NCBI GenBank assembly: GCA_019246375.1
Contig: JAFAQO010000056.1
Location: forward strand, 1-6,479
Length of the DNA: 6,479 nt
Source of the DNA: Mycobacterium sp.
Lineage (GTDB): Bacteria; Actinomycetota; Actinomycetes; Mycobacteriales; Mycobacteriaceae
Direction of reading: 5' to 3'
A program made the translations under genes and the position numbers. Below, piece by piece: positions 5,862 through 6,479 of this stretch (its first letter is position 1; every line of letters begins with the position of its first letter). A model generated the notes under the pieces. The model searched no databases. It saw only the letters and a program-made list of their open reading frames with translations, and had not been told where the DNA came from.

Positions 5862-6479
5862 TTAGGCAACATCGCGCACGGCGCGGGTCAGATAATCGGC
5901 GCGCAACTGCTCCAGGCGCACGGTGGGCGCACCCAGGTGGCCCGCCAGCTGCTCAGCCAAGCCCAGCCGCACATATGACGTCTCACAGTCGACGACCACC
6001 GCTGCCGCGCCCTCGGCAACCAGCCGAGATGCGGCGTAGCGGCTGCGTCCCAACGGATCCGGTCCAGCGGTAGCTCGCCCGTCGGTGAGCACCACAACCA
6101 GCGGCCGCCGCGCCCGGTCGCGCACCTTCTCCCGGACGACCAGTTCCCGAGCGGCCAGCAGACCTTCGGCGAGTGGAGTCTTGCCGCCGGTGTCAAACCG
6201 CGCCAAGCGGCGCCCGGCGATATGCGCTGACGATGTCGGCGGCAGTAACAGCTGTGCGCCCTGCTGCCGGAAAGTGATCACCGCCACCTTGTCGCGGCGC
6301 TGGTAGGCATCACGCAGTAGCGATAGCGTGGCACCACTGACCGCGGCCATCCGGTCCCGGGCGGCCATCGAGCCTGATGCGTCGACGACGAAGATCACCA
6401 GGTTGCCTTCCCGCCCCTCGCGTATTGCGCGGCGCACGTCATCGGCCTGCGGGCGCAACGGGCCCGTCCCCGTTGCCTG
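5862..6479 (-). CDS. Mg-chelatase-like protein, C-terminal VWA domain (5' part off the right edge)
   Basis: The open frame continues to the window edge. The leucine codon TTG at 6458 is inside the gene, not its start, and 7 more residues (QATGTGP) precede it, giving 205 visible residues. They form a von Willebrand factor A domain with a complete metal-ion-dependent adhesion site (numbered from the first visible residue): D33-A-S-G-S37 in [12 protein letters not shown]101 in GGKTPLAEG, and D133 in VVVLTDGRA. The lead-in [20 protein letters not shown] is typical of the BchD/ChlD/CobT class before the VWA fold. The tuberculosis gene here (Rv2850c) encodes about 629 residues with an N-terminal AAA+ ChlI-like module, which would lie outside this window. 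With cobO and cobB downstream, a role as the ATPase/VWA partner of a cobalt or magnesium chelatase (working with a CobN/ChlH-type large subunit) is a reasonable inference. Mycobacteria make no chlorophyll, so cobalt is the likelier metal. A MoxR-like chaperone role is the alternative. Confidence 0.9.
   Translation of the reverse strand, partial: QATGTGPLRPQADDVRRAIREGREGNLVIFVVDASGSMAARDRMAAVSGATLSLLRDAYQRRDKVAVITFRQQGAQLLLPPTSSAHIAGRRLARFDTGGKTPLAEGLLAARELVVREKVRDRARRPLVVVLTDGRATAGPDPLGRSRYAASRLVAEGAAAVVVDCETSYVRLGLAEQLAGHLGAPTVRLEQLRADYLTRAVRDVA

Noticed and set aside
6085..6306. Ser/Arg-rich plus-strand frame opposite the VWA domain
   Set aside because: The MIDAS motif on the minus strand shows which frame is coding; this one is its antisense shadow.
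6456..6458. Start codon for the VWA protein at TTG 6458
   Set aside because: The frame stays open to the window edge and the residues before it match the expected linker of a longer chelatase subunit, so this TTG encodes an internal leucine.

Overview
The window looks like core chromosome of a Mycobacterium, most likely a slow-growing species close to but distinct from the M. tuberculosis complex. The DNA is GC-rich, every convincing gene is on the minus strand, and the gene order (Mg-chelatase-like gene, cobO, cobB, cysG, efpA, proS) is the one I recall from M. tuberculosis at Rv2850c to Rv2845c. Compared from memory, the proteins align end to end with the tuberculosis ones but carry many substitutions, so I do not call this M. 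tuberculosis itself.

Read in the direction of transcription (right to left), the window opens inside a Mg-chelatase-type AAA+/VWA protein, of which only the C-terminal VWA domain is present (5862-6479). It is followed 21 bp later by cobO (5226-5840), which overlaps cobB (3859-5232) by 7 bp. After a 111-bp gap filled by two copies of a 48-bp GC-rich palindromic repeat comes cysG (2551-3747). These four genes form a tetrapyrrole/cobalamin module: a possible metal-chelatase subunit, corrinoid adenosylation, a,c-diamide amidation, and conversion of uroporphyrinogen III to precorrin-2 and sirohydrochlorin/sirohaem.

The last two genes are functionally unrelated. A 33-bp AT-rich gap leads into efpA (937-2517), a 14-TM DHA2-type MFS transporter. 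A 125-bp gap then leads to proS (1-811, C-terminus off the left edge), prolyl-tRNA synthetase.

No RNA genes, IS elements, CRISPR arrays or phage features were seen. The genes themselves are ordinary. The most interesting structure lies between cobB and cysG. There the repeat supplies the stop codon of cobB, each copy encodes a short Arg-rich reading frame beginning ATGGCGACC, and the second of these frames ends in a GTGA overlap with the cysG start. A degenerate relative of the repeat appears to sit in the efpA-proS gap. I see no clear sign of a new multi-gene system.
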